A stretch of DNA of 64,000 nucleotides from Psychromonas sp. SP041 (GCF_000470315.2 NZ_CBRF02000005.1:103027-167026), one strand, 5' to 3'. Numbered from the stretch's first letter, positions 28,601 through 38,101 are shown. Notes: generated by a model from the sequence alone, not told the origin. A program made the numbers and translations.

Positions 28601-29587
28601 ATGACCAGTATGACGAAATCAATGAATGCAAGCTCGACAGGTTCACCTAATAAAAAAGGAGCGGATAGTAAACCTGATGCTGAACCGCAAATGGTGGATA
28701 GTAAAGAAGAGCGTGAAAGTGCAGCAGCTTCGGTTTCATTGCTAGATAAACTACAACTTAACATTAAGAAAATGACTGCGCCAAGTGCAGTGCAAAGTGG
28801 TGAATACTTTGGAACGCCTGGGGCGGGAGATAGCCGTTTAATTGGTGTTTGTTCAACCTTATTCTTTATTGCTCTTTGGGCTATCGCCACTGAAGGTGGA
28901 TTTATTAAACCTATCTTTTTACCGTCACCTTTGGACGTGGTGCAACGTTTAATCGATATCACGGTTGATGGTTTTGCAGGGGCAACATTAGTAGAACATC
29001 TCAATGCGAGTTTAGTGCGTATCTTTGGTGCCTTTATACTTGCTTGTTTGATCGGGATCCCACTGGGGATCACCATTGGCTGTAACCGAGTTTTTCGTGG
29101 TATTTTTGATCCTTTAATTGAATTCTATCGCCCACTTCCTCCATTAGCTTATTTACCGCTGATTATCATTTGGTTAGGCATTGATGAATCGAGTAAAGTA
29201 ACATTGATTTTCTTAGCGATGCTATCGCCGATTGTGTTAAGTGCGCGTGCTGGTGTAACGTCAGTGCGTATTGAACAGATTCAAGTGGCTTACTCAATGG
29301 GGGCAACACCTTGGCAAGTGATCACTCAAGTCATCGCTCGAGGTGCAATGCCGGACATTATGACTGGTATGCGTATCGCAATAGGCTTTGGTTGGACAAC
29401 GTTAGTGGCCGCTGAAATGGTTGCTGCAGAACGTGGTATCGGCTTTATGGTACTTAATGCCTCTGAGTTTTTAGTGACTGATGTGGTGATTGCAGGGATT
29501 ATTGTGATTGGCATTATCGCTTATTGTTTTGATCTCTTGATGCGTTACTTAGAAGCGAAGCTTATTCCTTGGAAGGGTTATAATTAA
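28601..29587 (+). CDS. tauC: Taurine ABC transporter permease TauC
   Basis: The 328-residue permease has a polar, Ser/Lys/Glu-rich N-terminal extension of about 75 residues, then six membrane helices with the EAA loop YSMGATPWQVITQVIARGAMPDIMTGMRIAIG. It completes tauABC. Typical TauC is about 275 residues, so the extra N-terminus is notable and its role unknown. The ATG follows TAAGGAACTATT. A rho-independent terminator follows the gene. Confidence 0.92.
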   Translation: MTSMTKSMNASSTGSPNKKGADSKPDAEPQMVDSKEERESAAASVSLLDKLQLNIKKMTAPSAVQSGEYFGTPGAGDSRLIGVCSTLFFIALWAIATEGGFIKPIFLPSPLDVVQRLIDITVDGFAGATLVEHLNASLVRIFGAFILACLIGIPLGITIGCNRVFRGIFDPLIEFYRPLPPLAYLPLIIIWLGIDESSKVTLIFLAMLSPIVLSARAGVTSVRIEQIQVAYSMGATPWQVITQVIARGAMPDIMTGMRIAIGFGWTTLVAAEMVAAERGIGFMVLNASEFLVTDVVIAGIIVIGIIAYCFDLLMRYLEAKLIPWKGYN

Positions 29588-29647
29588 ACGTATATTTCAT
29601 TGATAAATGGCTTCCATTTAGCTGTTAAAATGTAGATATTTAGACAC

Positions 29648-29685
29648 AAAAAGCCCGCTATTATATTGTAATAGCCGGCTTTTTA
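29648..29685 (+). terminator. Rho-independent terminator after tauABC
   Basis: AAAAAGCCCGCTATTA and its near-perfect complement TAATAGCCGGCTTTTT enclose a short loop and end in a T run. From 29686 to 30273 the sequence is AT-rich with G-rich runs near 30150 and one isolated TACCAATCAC element end near 29860; I see no gene in this gap. Confidence 0.9.
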
Positions 29686-30273
29686 TTGGCTGTTATAAAG
29701 TAAATTAGACGTCAACTACATTAAGAATCGTTTTTAAATACTTCTAAGGTTTCAGGTAGAAAGTGGTCGCTAGATACATTGCTAGGTGCATTGATTGCTC
29801 AAGCCATAAATAAGAAGCATTACAGCACTGTCACAAAGCCTGATTTACAGGGTCTGATACCAATCACACTAATTAACTGCTCTTTGTCTCTTCGCATACT
29901 GCTTAACACTCTACCTTCTAAGCTGCTTATTCGCTTACTAAGCGATTAAACTAGTTCACTCGTAGCAAAAACTGTGGCTTAGTATTAAGTACTCTTTTAA
30001 TAAATTGAAAGCTTTATCAGCAATAGTTTAAATAAGTTTAAATAAGTTTGAATAGCTTGGTTCAGTAATTAGCAGCATACAACTTCAACTAAGTTGGCTG
30101 GTGGCATAAAGGTCATCAAAAGAGTCCATAATATTACGAGTGGTTAATTGAAAGGGGGGTATGATTGGGGGGTGAATAAACTAGGGATAAATAAACTGGG
30201 AATGAATAAAAAGGATGACGCTTTGAATAAAGACTCACCCTGAAATGTCTAACTTAGATCGCTAGTTAAAAGG

Positions 30274-31011
30274 TTATGTTAATAAGGTATGCGTTGAGTT
30301 TGCGATACCCAGTAAAGCCACTACCACCATAATAGGCAATGCAAAACTTTTTAATGATTGAGGTGGTTTTCGATTAAACAAGTATTGTCCATAATAGACG
30401 GCTAATAACGTTGGAATAGTCAGTATTAATAAAGCGTTAAGTAAAGTGTCATCGACTAACCCTCCGCTAATCAGCGTGATCACCGCTAGTGCTTCACTTG
30501 CGATAAAAAACAAGATCATCGTGGCCCGTTGGCTACTCGTTGGTAAATTACTTGATAACATATAATACACAATCATCGGCCCACCAATTGATGCACTCGC
30601 CGTGCCAGCACCAGAGGCTAAACCGAAACCTACTTTAGTAATACTTTTCTCGGCATCGAAGGGTCTATAGCTTGAGAAGAGTAAAGCAGCTAATGATAAA
30701 ATCCCTAAACATATTAATAACTTTAGCGTCTCTGCTGGAATTAAAAGCAAAAAACTATATCCAATAGGGATGCCTAATATAGAGCCTAGAATTAGTTTCT
30801 TTAATGCAGGGAAATGAGCTTGCTTAACTGCTTGTCGCCATAAATTTAAGCTACAAATAAGATCCAACGACAATACAATGGCAACACTCTGTTGCGGCTC
30901 AAAAAAGAAATTTAAACCGACTACCGCAATCACTGCAAAACCAAATCCACTATATCCACGCACCACTGCCGCAAACATGACGACAGGTAATACATACCAA
31001 ATTTGCTCCAC
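30274..31011 (-). CDS. TauE/SafE-family sulfonate/sulfite exporter
   Basis: The 245-residue product has about eight helices and the TauE/SafE pattern VRGYSGFGFAVIAVVGLNFFFEPQQSVAIVLSLDL with GLASGAGTASASIGGPMIVYY. The start is GTG (31011) preceded by AAGGAAGATCC. In taurine pathways, members export sulfite (TauE) or isethionate (IsfE). Given the IsfD-like reductase and lack of xsc, isethionate export is the favoured reading, but the direction and substrate remain inference. It is divergent from the aminotransferase gene. Confidence 0.85.
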   Translation of the reverse strand: MEQIWYVLPVVMFAAVVRGYSGFGFAVIAVVGLNFFFEPQQSVAIVLSLDLICSLNLWRQAVKQAHFPALKKLILGSILGIPIGYSFLLLIPAETLKLLICLGILSLAALLFSSYRPFDAEKSITKVGFGLASGAGTASASIGGPMIVYYMLSSNLPTSSQRATMILFFIASEALAVITLISGGLVDDTLLNALLILTIPTLLAVYYGQYLFNRKPPQSLKSFALPIMVVVALLGIANSTHTLLT

Positions 31012-31239
31012 GGATCTTCCTTAGATTTATCGAATATTGGCCACACTATTGCAATATTAACAATCAATTTATAGAGCCAAAAATGAGTGATTGTGGTTCC
31101 ACTGGCCTTGCAAATTAAGAAATGCTTTAAAAGTGATTACTGGCTCTATCGAATAAAATGGCTGGTGCTAAAGGAGAGGCTAATTTGTAAGTTAGTGTAG
31201 TTCATCGAAAATCGATACTTAACTAAGGAGAAGACCATA

Positions 31240-32628
31240 ATGGACTCACAAACAGCGCAGTTAATTGAAAAAGATCGCAATCATGTATGGCACCATTTGA
31301 GTCAGCACAGTGTTTTAAAGCAACAAGATGCTTTAAAACAACAAGATCCGATGATCATGGTAAAAGGTGAGGGATCCCATGTTTGGGATGCTAAAGGCAA
31401 TAGTTATCTTGATGCTTCTTCTGGTGGTGTATGGTGTGTGAATGTTGGTTATGGGCGTACAGAAATTGCTAATGCAGTACGTGATCAAATAGAGAAGCTT
31501 AACTTCTTTGCTAGTACCGCAGGAACAGAGCCCGGTGCAGAGTTCGCTGAAAAGTTATTAGAGAAAATGCCAGGAATGAGCCGTGTGTATTACGCAAGTT
31601 CGGGATCTGAAGCGAATGAAAAAGCGTTTAAAATAGTGCGTCAGATTTCTCAGCAAAAATACGGTGGTCAAAAAAATAAAATTTTATACCGTGAGCGAGA
31701 TTACCATGGCACAACGATGGGTGCTTTAAGTGCAACAGGCCAAGAAGAACGTCGTTTACATTACGGCCCGTTCTTATCTGGTTTTGTTGAGTTTCCACAT
31801 TGTTGTGAGTATCGAAGCCAGTTTGGCGAGGTAAAAGATTACGGTATTTTAGCGGCTAAAGAATTAGAAAAAGTGATTTTACGAGAAGGACCAGATACCG
31901 TTGGCGCGGTTATTTTTGAACCGATTACTGCTGGTGGAGGCGTGATTACCCCACCTGAAGGTTACTGGCCTGCTGTAGCTGAAATATGTAAAAAATATAA
32001 TGTATTAATCCATATCGATGAAGTCGTTTGTGGCATGGGTAGAACAGGAAAATGGTTTGGTTATCAGCATTACGGTATTAAACCAGATATTGTCACCTTA
32101 GCAAAAGGCGTCGCATCAAGTTATGCCGCTATCTCTTGTGTTGTTACCACGGAAGCAATATTTGATGAATTCCTTGCTGATAGTAGCGACCGTGATGCTT
32201 ATTTTAGAGATGTTAGTACTTACGCGGGTTGTACTGCTGGGCCTGCCGCTGCATTAGCTAATTTAGCGATATTAGAGCGAGAAGATCTTATTAATAATAG
32301 TGCGATCATGGGAGAGTATTTATTAGAAAAATTCCATGATTTAAAAAGCAAACATGAGATTATTGGTGATGTTCGTGGGCAAGGATTGTTATTAGGCATT
32401 GAACTGGTCAGTGATCGCGAAGCTAAAACACCTGTAGCAGAAACTGAGACGATGAAAGTCGCTGGATTATGCATGAAAAAAGGGCTCATTATTGGGCGCA
32501 CAAACCGCTCTTTTAAACTATTTAATAATACGCTCTGTTTCTGTCCAATGTTAACGTTAACTCATAAAGAAGCTGACTTTATTGTAGCAATATTAGATCA
32601 CGTTTTTACAGAGTTAGCTGATGGTTAA
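31240..32628 (+). CDS. tpa: Taurine:pyruvate aminotransferase
   Basis: The 462-residue class III aminotransferase contains the Tpa-type start HVWDAKGNSYLDASSGGVWCVNVGYGR, the YYASSGSEANEKAFK cofactor loop, IHIDEVVCGMGRTG (Asp260) and the PLP lysine Lys289 in TLAKGVASSYAAIS. Tpa converts taurine plus pyruvate to sulfoacetaldehyde plus L-alanine. Residues 26-36 hold a small internal repeat (LKQQDALKQQD). The ATG has AAGGAGAAGACC upstream. It sits beside TauABC, TauE/IsfE-like and alanine dehydrogenase genes, which explains how pyruvate is regenerated. Confidence 0.9.
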   Translation: MDSQTAQLIEKDRNHVWHHLSQHSVLKQQDALKQQDPMIMVKGEGSHVWDAKGNSYLDASSGGVWCVNVGYGRTEIANAVRDQIEKLNFFASTAGTEPGAEFAEKLLEKMPGMSRVYYASSGSEANEKAFKIVRQISQQKYGGQKNKILYRERDYHGTTMGALSATGQEERRLHYGPFLSGFVEFPHCCEYRSQFGEVKDYGILAAKELEKVILREGPDTVGAVIFEPITAGGGVITPPEGYWPAVAEICKKYNVLIHIDEVVCGMGRTGKWFGYQHYGIKPDIVTLAKGVASSYAAISCVVTTEAIFDEFLADSSDRDAYFRDVSTYAGCTAGPAAALANLAILEREDLINNSAIMGEYLLEKFHDLKSKHEIIGDVRGQGLLLGIELVSDREAKTPVAETETMKVAGLCMKKGLIIGRTNRSFKLFNNTLCFCPMLTLTHKEADFIVAILDHVFTELADG

Positions 32629-32818
32629 TTGATAGCTAGTTAATAGTGGCTATTCGCGCGTTAATCGTTTGGTTAATCGTTAATTGACTGTATTACTAAT
32701 GCCTCTTTCAGATTGAGAGAGGTGATTAATCAAATATTATTATTTCAGTGCTCCTCAATTCGCATAATAAATGGCATATTAGTAAAACTTACCATATTAC
32801 TTTTCAAAGGAATATTTT

Positions 32819-33586
32819 ATGACAGCTCATCAACACCCTGTAGTTTTAATTACTGGCGCAACGTCTGGATTTGGTTTGGCAACGGCAAAAAAGTTTGCAG
32901 AGCATGGTTATCCACTGATTTTAACAGGTCGAAGAGAAGAGCGTTTACAAGCTTTAAGTAGCGAATTATCACCACTGACTGACGTTCATTATTCTGTGTT
33001 AGATGTCAGAGATAGTGAAGCGGTTACCGCGTTTACTCATAACCTTCCTGAGCGCTTTAAACAGGTCGCTATTTTAGTCAATAATGCAGGGCTAGCATTA
33101 GGCGCAGAATCAGCCGATAAAGCCAAGTTATCAGACTGGCATACGATGATCGACACTAATGTCACTGGCTTAGTTAACGTCACACACAGTTTATTGCCCG
33201 TGCTGAAAGCACAACAGTCTTCAACGATTATCAACCTTGCAAGTATTGCGGGTAATTGGCCTTATCCGGGTAGCCATGTTTATGGTGCGAGTAAAGCCTT
33301 TGTTGCACAGTTTTCTAGAAATTTACGCAGTGATTTTGCGGGTACAGGTGTTCGAGTGACCAGCTTAGAACCGGGTTTATCAGAGAGTGAATTTAGCCTG
33401 GTAAGATTTAATGGCGATCAAGATAAATACGATTCAATTTATGAAGGCACTAATGCTATACAACCTGAAGATATCGCTAATATTATCTTCTGGATTGCTG
33501 AGCAACCAGCACATATCAACATTAATAGTTTAGAAGTCATGCCAACATCTCAAGCATGGGATAGCTTTAAAGTCGTTAAGCAGTAG
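32819..33586 (+). CDS. isfD: Short-chain dehydrogenase, probable sulfoacetaldehyde reductase IsfD
   Basis: The 255-residue SDR has the NADP-binding TGATSGFGLATAKKFAE, LVNNAGLALG, the catalytic Ser in NLASIAGNWPYPGSHVYGASKAFV, and the C-terminal EPGLSESEFSLVRFNGD. It belongs to the YdfG (3-hydroxy acid dehydrogenase) branch, which includes IsfD. IsfD reduces sulfoacetaldehyde to isethionate with NADPH. Its place after tpa, with no sulfoacetaldehyde acetyltransferase gene (xsc), supports that role over serine dehydrogenase. The distinction from YdfG by sequence alone is only moderate. Start has AAAGGAA upstream. Confidence 0.78.
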   Translation: MTAHQHPVVLITGATSGFGLATAKKFAEHGYPLILTGRREERLQALSSELSPLTDVHYSVLDVRDSEAVTAFTHNLPERFKQVAILVNNAGLALGAESADKAKLSDWHTMIDTNVTGLVNVTHSLLPVLKAQQSSTIINLASIAGNWPYPGSHVYGASKAFVAQFSRNLRSDFAGTGVRVTSLEPGLSESEFSLVRFNGDQDKYDSIYEGTNAIQPEDIANIIFWIAEQPAHININSLEVMPTSQAWDSFKVVKQ

Positions 33587-33682
33587 GGTGTAGCGAAGCA
33601 GTAGAATGAAGCTAAGTAGTAGGATGTTAGATTGAAATTAGACCACACCGACTAACCGATAATGCAAAAGAAGCGCGAAACA

Positions 33683-33715
33683 AGGTTGATATATCGAAGA
33701 TGGATATATCAACCT
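33683..33715. terminator. Bidirectional hairpin between convergent isfD and lrp-type genes
   Basis: AGGTTGATATATC (33683-33695) and GATATATCAACCT (33703-33715) form a perfect 13-bp stem with a 7-nt loop, between two convergent stop codons. Confidence 0.85.
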
Positions 33716-33751
33716 CATTAAAAATAGCTTCTTTTAGTAAAACCTTAACAA

Positions 33752-34216
33752 TTAATTTGGAATATTAATCGATGTTAAGTATTTCACTTCTTCCATCACC
33801 ACATAGGTTTTAGAGCTTTTTATATCAGGCAACGAAAGAAACGTTTCACTAAGCACCTTACGGTATGCAGACATATCAGCGACACGCGTTTTCAATAAAT
33901 AATCAAAATCACCCGATACAAGATGACATTCTAATATCGAATCAAGTTTTTTTGCTGCTTCATTAAAACGGTCAAATACATCAGCAGTAGAGCGCTTAAG
34001 TGTTAGCTCAATATAAACTAATAACGACGCATCTAAGTATTGAGGATCAAGTAACGCAGTATACGACTTAATTATTTTCTGTTTTTCTAAACGCTTTACC
34101 CTTTCTAAACAAGGTGTAGGGCTAAGTCCTACTTTATGAGAAAGCTCAACATTAGAAATTCTGCCATTCTTTTGCAACTCTCGTAATATATTACGATCAA
34201 TTCTATCTAGTGACAT
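33752..34216 (-). CDS. Lrp/AsnC-family regulator adjacent to alanine dehydrogenase
   Basis: The 154-residue product has an AsnC-type HTH (MSLDRIDRNILRELQKNGRISNVELSHKVGLSPTPCLERVKRLE) and a C-terminal RAM ligand-binding domain (LVSGDFDYLLKTRVADMSAYRKVLSE). Lrp-type proteins next to ald (AldR, BkdR types) bind alanine or other amino acids and control ald. It is divergent from ald, with 294 bp between the genes. The intergenic region is AT-rich and I see no sharp operator in it. Confidence 0.9.
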   Translation of the reverse strand: MSLDRIDRNILRELQKNGRISNVELSHKVGLSPTPCLERVKRLEKQKIIKSYTALLDPQYLDASLLVYIELTLKRSTADVFDRFNEAAKKLDSILECHLVSGDFDYLLKTRVADMSAYRKVLSETFLSLPDIKSSKTYVVMEEVKYLTSINIPN

Positions 34217-34510
34217 CGACTGCGCCTAAACTCTATTCCAGAGTAATTAACTGCTATAAGACTAAAAGTTAGTATTATAATCTATAAATTTTAAAATTAA
34301 TAAATAAATAGTGTAAATAAAACTATTTATTAATACCTATACTGTTTCTGTAGGCTATTTGTTGAACGATAAAAGTCTGATAAATGAGCAATTTTGTTGT
34401 TTGCACAGTAACGCTTTGTAATCGTATTTTCATATTAATAAATTAGAGAATTTTAACAAGCCTAAACAAACTATAACCTAAACATTACACAACATTACAA
34501 GGAGCAGTAT

Positions 34511-35644
34511 ATGATTATCGGTGTACCTAAAGAGATCAAAGTTCATGAGTATCGTGTAGGGATGACCCCAGCAAGTGTTAAAGAATTAACATCGGCAGGT
34601 CATACTGTTTATATCGAACAGTCCGCTGGTGAAGGAATAGCGTGTAGTGATCAAGAGTATGTTGATGCGGGTGGAAGTATTTTAAAAACTGCAGAAGAAG
34701 TATTTGCAACAGCGGAAATGATCGTAAAAGTGAAAGAGCCACTTGCCGTAGAACGTGCCTTACTTCGTCCTGACCAACTATTGTTTACCTATCTCCATTT
34801 AGCGCCTGATATGGCACAAACAGAAGATCTCATTAAGAGCAAAGCCGTTTGTATTGCTTATGAAACCGTTACAGGATCAAATGGTGGACTACCATTATTA
34901 GCGCCGATGTCCGAAGTGGCTGGTCGCATGTCTATTCAAGCGGGTGCGGCATGTTTAGAAAAATCTAACGGTGGTGTTGGTTTGTTGTTAGGTGGTGTAG
35001 CCGGCGTTGCTCCTGCAAAAGTGGTTATTATTGGTGGTGGTGTGGTGGGGTGTAATGCGGCCCAAATGGCTATCGGTCTGGGCGCAGATACAACGATTGT
35101 CGATAATAACATCGATACATTACGTAAAGTAAACGCACAGTTTGGTTCAAGTATTAAAACCGCTTATTCTAATAAATACAATTTAGCATCATTAGTATTA
35201 GATGCTGATTTAGTGATTGGTGGTGTACTGATTCCAGGTGCCGCTGCACCTAAATTGGTTAGCGCTGAAATGATTAAAAATATGCGTCCTGGTTCTGCAG
35301 TGGTGGATGTGGCAATTGACCAAGGTGGTTGTTTTGCAACATCAAAAGCAACAACGCATGATCAGCCAACTTATATCGTTGACGACGTTGTACATTATTG
35401 TGTTGCAAACATGCCCGGAGCGGTAGCAAGAACCTCTGCTTTTGCATTAAATAACGCAACGTTGCCTTACATTTTACGACTAGCAAACTTAGGTTACAAA
35501 AAAGCATTATTGGCCGATGCACACTTGAAAAACGGCTTAAACGTTATTCACGGTAAAGTGACCAATGCTAGCGTCTCTGAAAGCTTGAACATTCCCTTTG
35601 TATGTCCTGATGAAGCATTAGCAACGCCTTACGTGGCAGCTTAA
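34511..35644 (+). CDS. ald: Alanine dehydrogenase
   Basis: The 377-residue protein starts MIIGVPKEIKVHEYRVGMTPASV and carries KVKEPL (Lys75), TYLHLAPD (His96) and the NAD-binding VVIIGGGVVGCNAAQMAIG. Ald catalyses the reversible oxidative deamination of L-alanine to pyruvate plus ammonium with NAD. In this cluster it would recycle alanine made by Tpa to pyruvate and free NH4+, which closes the taurine nitrogen cycle. It is also a general alanine-catabolism enzyme. Sequence is complete, with full-length family spacing. Confidence 0.96.
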   Translation: MIIGVPKEIKVHEYRVGMTPASVKELTSAGHTVYIEQSAGEGIACSDQEYVDAGGSILKTAEEVFATAEMIVKVKEPLAVERALLRPDQLLFTYLHLAPDMAQTEDLIKSKAVCIAYETVTGSNGGLPLLAPMSEVAGRMSIQAGAACLEKSNGGVGLLLGGVAGVAPAKVVIIGGGVVGCNAAQMAIGLGADTTIVDNNIDTLRKVNAQFGSSIKTAYSNKYNLASLVLDADLVIGGVLIPGAAAPKLVSAEMIKNMRPGSAVVDVAIDQGGCFATSKATTHDQPTYIVDDVVHYCVANMPGAVARTSAFALNNATLPYILRLANLGYKKALLADAHLKNGLNVIHGKVTNASVSESLNIPFVCPDEALATPYVAA

Positions 35645-35680
35645 ATTTAGTTGCTAATTGTTAGTAAGGTAGCATTTAGT

Positions 35681-35719
35681 AAAAAGGCCATTTAATGCAT
35701 CATTAAATGGCCTTTTTTA
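35681..35719 (+). terminator. Rho-independent terminator after ald
   Basis: AAAAAGGCCATTTAATG and CATTAAATGGCCTTTTTT pair almost without a loop and end in a T run. Between here and 35838 a lone AATACCAATCACACC element end and short repeats (AATAACAGTTCAG) are seen. Confidence 0.92.
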
Positions 35720-35838
35720 TAGGCGTATAATACCAATCACACCGGCAACCAAAAGGATCTTGTTTAATAGAAAATAGTATTTATAAACCGAATAACAGTT
35801 CAGCAATAACAGTTCAGTAATAACCAGGCAGTAATAGT

Positions 35839-36822
35839 CTAGCCAGTAATATTGACCACAACACGACCGCGTACTTTACCTGAGATCAGTTTTTCTGCGG
35901 TTTCAATCGCTTCATCTAAGGTGATTTCTTTAGCGATATCATCAAAAACAGCGGGTTCTAAAATAGTCGCAAGGCGTTCCCATGCTTCAATTCTATCTGC
36001 AGTAGGGCGCATAACACTATCAATACCTGCTAACGTCACACCTCGTAAAATGAATGGCATAACCGTTGTTGGTAAATCCATACCTTGTGCTAAACCACAA
36101 GCGGCAACCACGCCACCGTACTTTAGACTTGCACAGACATTCGCAAGGGTATGACTGCCAGCTGAATCAACCGCTGCTGCCCAACGTTCTTTTCCTAACG
36201 GACGTCCTGGCTCTGTTAATGTTGCTCGGTCAATGACTTCTGTCGCACCTAGTTTTTTAAGGTATTCCGATTCTTCAAGGCGACCTGTTGATGCGACAAC
36301 GTTGTAACCTAGTTTAGCTAATATCGTAATAGCAAAACTACCTACGCCACCATTGGCACCGGTGACTAAAATATCGCCTTTGTCTGGTGTGATACCATTT
36401 TTTTCTAATGCAATCACACATAACATCGCCGTATAACCTGCTGTCCCAATAGACATCGCTTGGCGGGCTGAAAAGGCTTTAGGTAAAGGGATTAACCATT
36501 CGCTTTTTAAACGCGCTTTCTCTGCTAAACCACCGCAATGCGTTTCGCCAACGCCAAAGCCATTTAATAAAACGTGATCACCTACTTTAAATTTCTCGTT
36601 GTCACTTTGTTCAACGGTACCAACTAAGTCAATCCCTGGCACCATTGGGAAGCTGCGAACGACAGGACCTTTACCTGTAATAGCAAGAGCATCTTTATAA
36701 TTTAACGTGCTATAAGCGACTTGAATAGTGACATCACCTTCAGGTAACACACTGTCATCGATGTCTTTTACTGCAGATCTGTAACCCTGTTCATCTTTCT
36801 CGATTAAAATACCTTTGAACAT
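35839..36822 (-). CDS. acuI: AcuI/YhdH-type acryloyl-CoA reductase (MDR family)
   Basis: The 327-residue quinone-oxidoreductase-like MDR protein begins [23 protein letters not shown] and has the NADP-binding [29 protein letters not shown] (near residue 150). It lacks zinc-binding cysteines, as YhdH does. AcuI reduces acryloyl-CoA to propionyl-CoA and detoxifies acrylate made from DMSP. The TetR regulator gene is on the same strand immediately upstream, and AAAAGGAGAAAAT precedes the ATG. No DMSP lyase gene lies in the window, so acrylate source is unknown. Confidence 0.92.
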   Translation of the reverse strand: MFKGILIEKDEQGYRSAVKDIDDSVLPEGDVTIQVAYSTLNYKDALAITGKGPVVRSFPMVPGIDLVGTVEQSDNEKFKVGDHVLLNGFGVGETHCGGLAEKARLKSEWLIPLPKAFSARQAMSIGTAGYTAMLCVIALEKNGITPDKGDILVTGANGGVGSFAITILAKLGYNVVASTGRLEESEYLKKLGATEVIDRATLTEPGRPLGKERWAAAVDSAGSHTLANVCASLKYGGVVAACGLAQGMDLPTTVMPFILRGVTLAGIDSVMRPTADRIEAWERLATILEPAVFDDIAKEITLDEAIETAEKLISGKVRGRVVVNITG

Positions 36823-36834
36823 ATTTTCTCCTTT

Positions 36835-36849
36835 TAGACCGACCGTCTA
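36835..36849 (-). promoter_or_regulatory. TetR operator upstream of acuI
   Basis: TAGACCGACCGTCTA has perfect TAGAC/GTCTA arms. It sits directly upstream of the acuI ribosome site, and a near-identical site precedes the TetR-type gene at 37591. Position and duplication make it the regulator's operator. Confidence 0.85.
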
Positions 36850-36924
36850 TTAATGATTAAATATGATTTAATTAAACTGAATTAATCAAATACATAAAGT
36901 TAAAATGTTAAAAACTGCGCTTTC

Positions 36925-37557
36925 TCATCGAGGTAATCCTGCGATGAAGTGATTTAAATAATTATCTAGTGGTGTGCTGCTTTGCACTAATCGTGTACGA
37001 CTCACCGCACCTTCCCAACCTATCCAAAAACACTCAGATAATTGGTCACAATCTGCAGTTGTTGATAAGTCACCATGAGTTTGCGCTAACTTAAAACATT
37101 GGCTTACACGTAACTGCCAAGCGTCGAATATATCTATTAATATTTGCCTAAAGCTTTCTGGTAATAAATCAACTTCTTGCCCTAAATTACCCACTAAACA
37201 GCCACGTTTAAAATGATGACGTTCTAACCCTGCTTTAGCATTATCTGCAAAGTTTTTAATGCGCATAAGTGGCGGATAGCTTTCGTCTAATAAGTAAGTA
37301 TCTAATTTATTAGCGAAGTAATTTGCATAACTTTCAATTACTGCCAAACCAAAAGCTTCTTTGCTTGAAAAGTAATGATAAAAAGACCCTTTAGGCACGC
37401 CGACTCTTTTTAAAATAGGATCGATACCTGAAGAGGCAAAGCCACTTTCTGTTAATTGCTCAAGACCACTGCGGATTAATTCAGCCTTAGTATCACGATT
37501 TTCCTGTGCACTTTTTAATGGTCTACCACGTCGTGGTTTTGTTGTTATTAATGTCAT
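36925..37557 (-). CDS. acuR: TetR-family regulator, probable AcuR
   Basis: The 210-residue product has an N-terminal TetR HTH (about 20-70: GLEQLTESGFASSGIDPILKRVGVPKGSFYHYFSSKEAFGLAVIESY) and a C-terminal ligand-binding part with KRGCLVGNLGQEVDLLPESFRQ, characteristic of the YxaF/AcuR subgroup. AcuR of Rhodobacter is an acrylate-responsive repressor of acuI. The same palindromic operator occurs upstream of this gene and of acuI, so it probably represses both. Confidence 0.87.
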   Translation of the reverse strand: MTLITTKPRRGRPLKSAQENRDTKAELIRSGLEQLTESGFASSGIDPILKRVGVPKGSFYHYFSSKEAFGLAVIESYANYFANKLDTYLLDESYPPLMRIKNFADNAKAGLERHHFKRGCLVGNLGQEVDLLPESFRQILIDIFDAWQLRVSQCFKLAQTHGDLSTTADCDQLSECFWIGWEGAVSRTRLVQSSTPLDNYLNHFIAGLPR

Positions 37558-37590
37558 AAAACGATAGTAAATAGTGTCATGTAATCATAA

Positions 37591-37605
37591 TAGACCGATC
37601 GTCTA
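37591..37605 (-). promoter_or_regulatory. TetR operator upstream of acuR
   Basis: TAGACCGATCGTCTA differs from the acuI site in one central base and has perfect TAGAC/GTCTA arms. It lies 34 bp before the acuR start, so it likely mediates autorepression. Confidence 0.85.
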
Positions 37606-37680
37606 ATTAAATGCAATGGCTTTGTAAATAGTAATGAATTTAATGTAATAAGAATTGATTTAATACAAGATAAATGGATT

Positions 37681-37844
37681 TATACCAATGGAATCAAATA
37701 AGTGATCAGAGATTGCGCAGGAAAAATTAACACTAATAAGGCGTGAGTTGTAGGAGATAGTTGTTCTCACTTCAAAACTCACAACGCAGTTAGGGGTGAT
37801 TTTAACCAGCAAGAATGATCACCTTATTAATTCTTTTGGTATTA
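37681..37844 (+). mobile_element. 164-bp MITE-like element, copy 1
   Basis: The element begins TATACCAATGGAATC and ends ATTCTTTTGGTATTA, with imperfect inverted ends sharing TACCAA and GTGATCA. A copy in reverse orientation at 63446-63609 has the same length and, by my reading, three differences. No open frame is present. It lies in the roughly 540-bp gap between acuR and the GGDEF gene; the remaining bases up to 38101 show no gene. Confidence 0.85.
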
Positions 37845-38101
37845 GCATGATAGAAATAGGGGGGCGTTAGAAAGTGATTTAACGAAAAAGACATAAATAT
37901 CGGGTAGTTTAAGGGGAGTTTAAGTTAATGGAGAGAGACTAAGTATTATCGAATTTTGTATAATCAAACATGAAATGATTAACCTATCAGTAACCTAACT
38001 AAAGGTTAATGAATAGGTTATTGAAAGGTATTGAGTGCGTATTAGAGATTTTTTAATATATGTAAGTAAGAAGGGTAATTACACAGAATTATTTACAGAG
38101 T

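Noticed and set aside
29855..30000. Further MITE copy after tauABC
   Set aside because: Only one TACCAATCAC-type end is visible; no matching inverted end was found.
35731..35838. Further MITE copy after ald
   Set aside because: One end resembles the family, the other could not be found.
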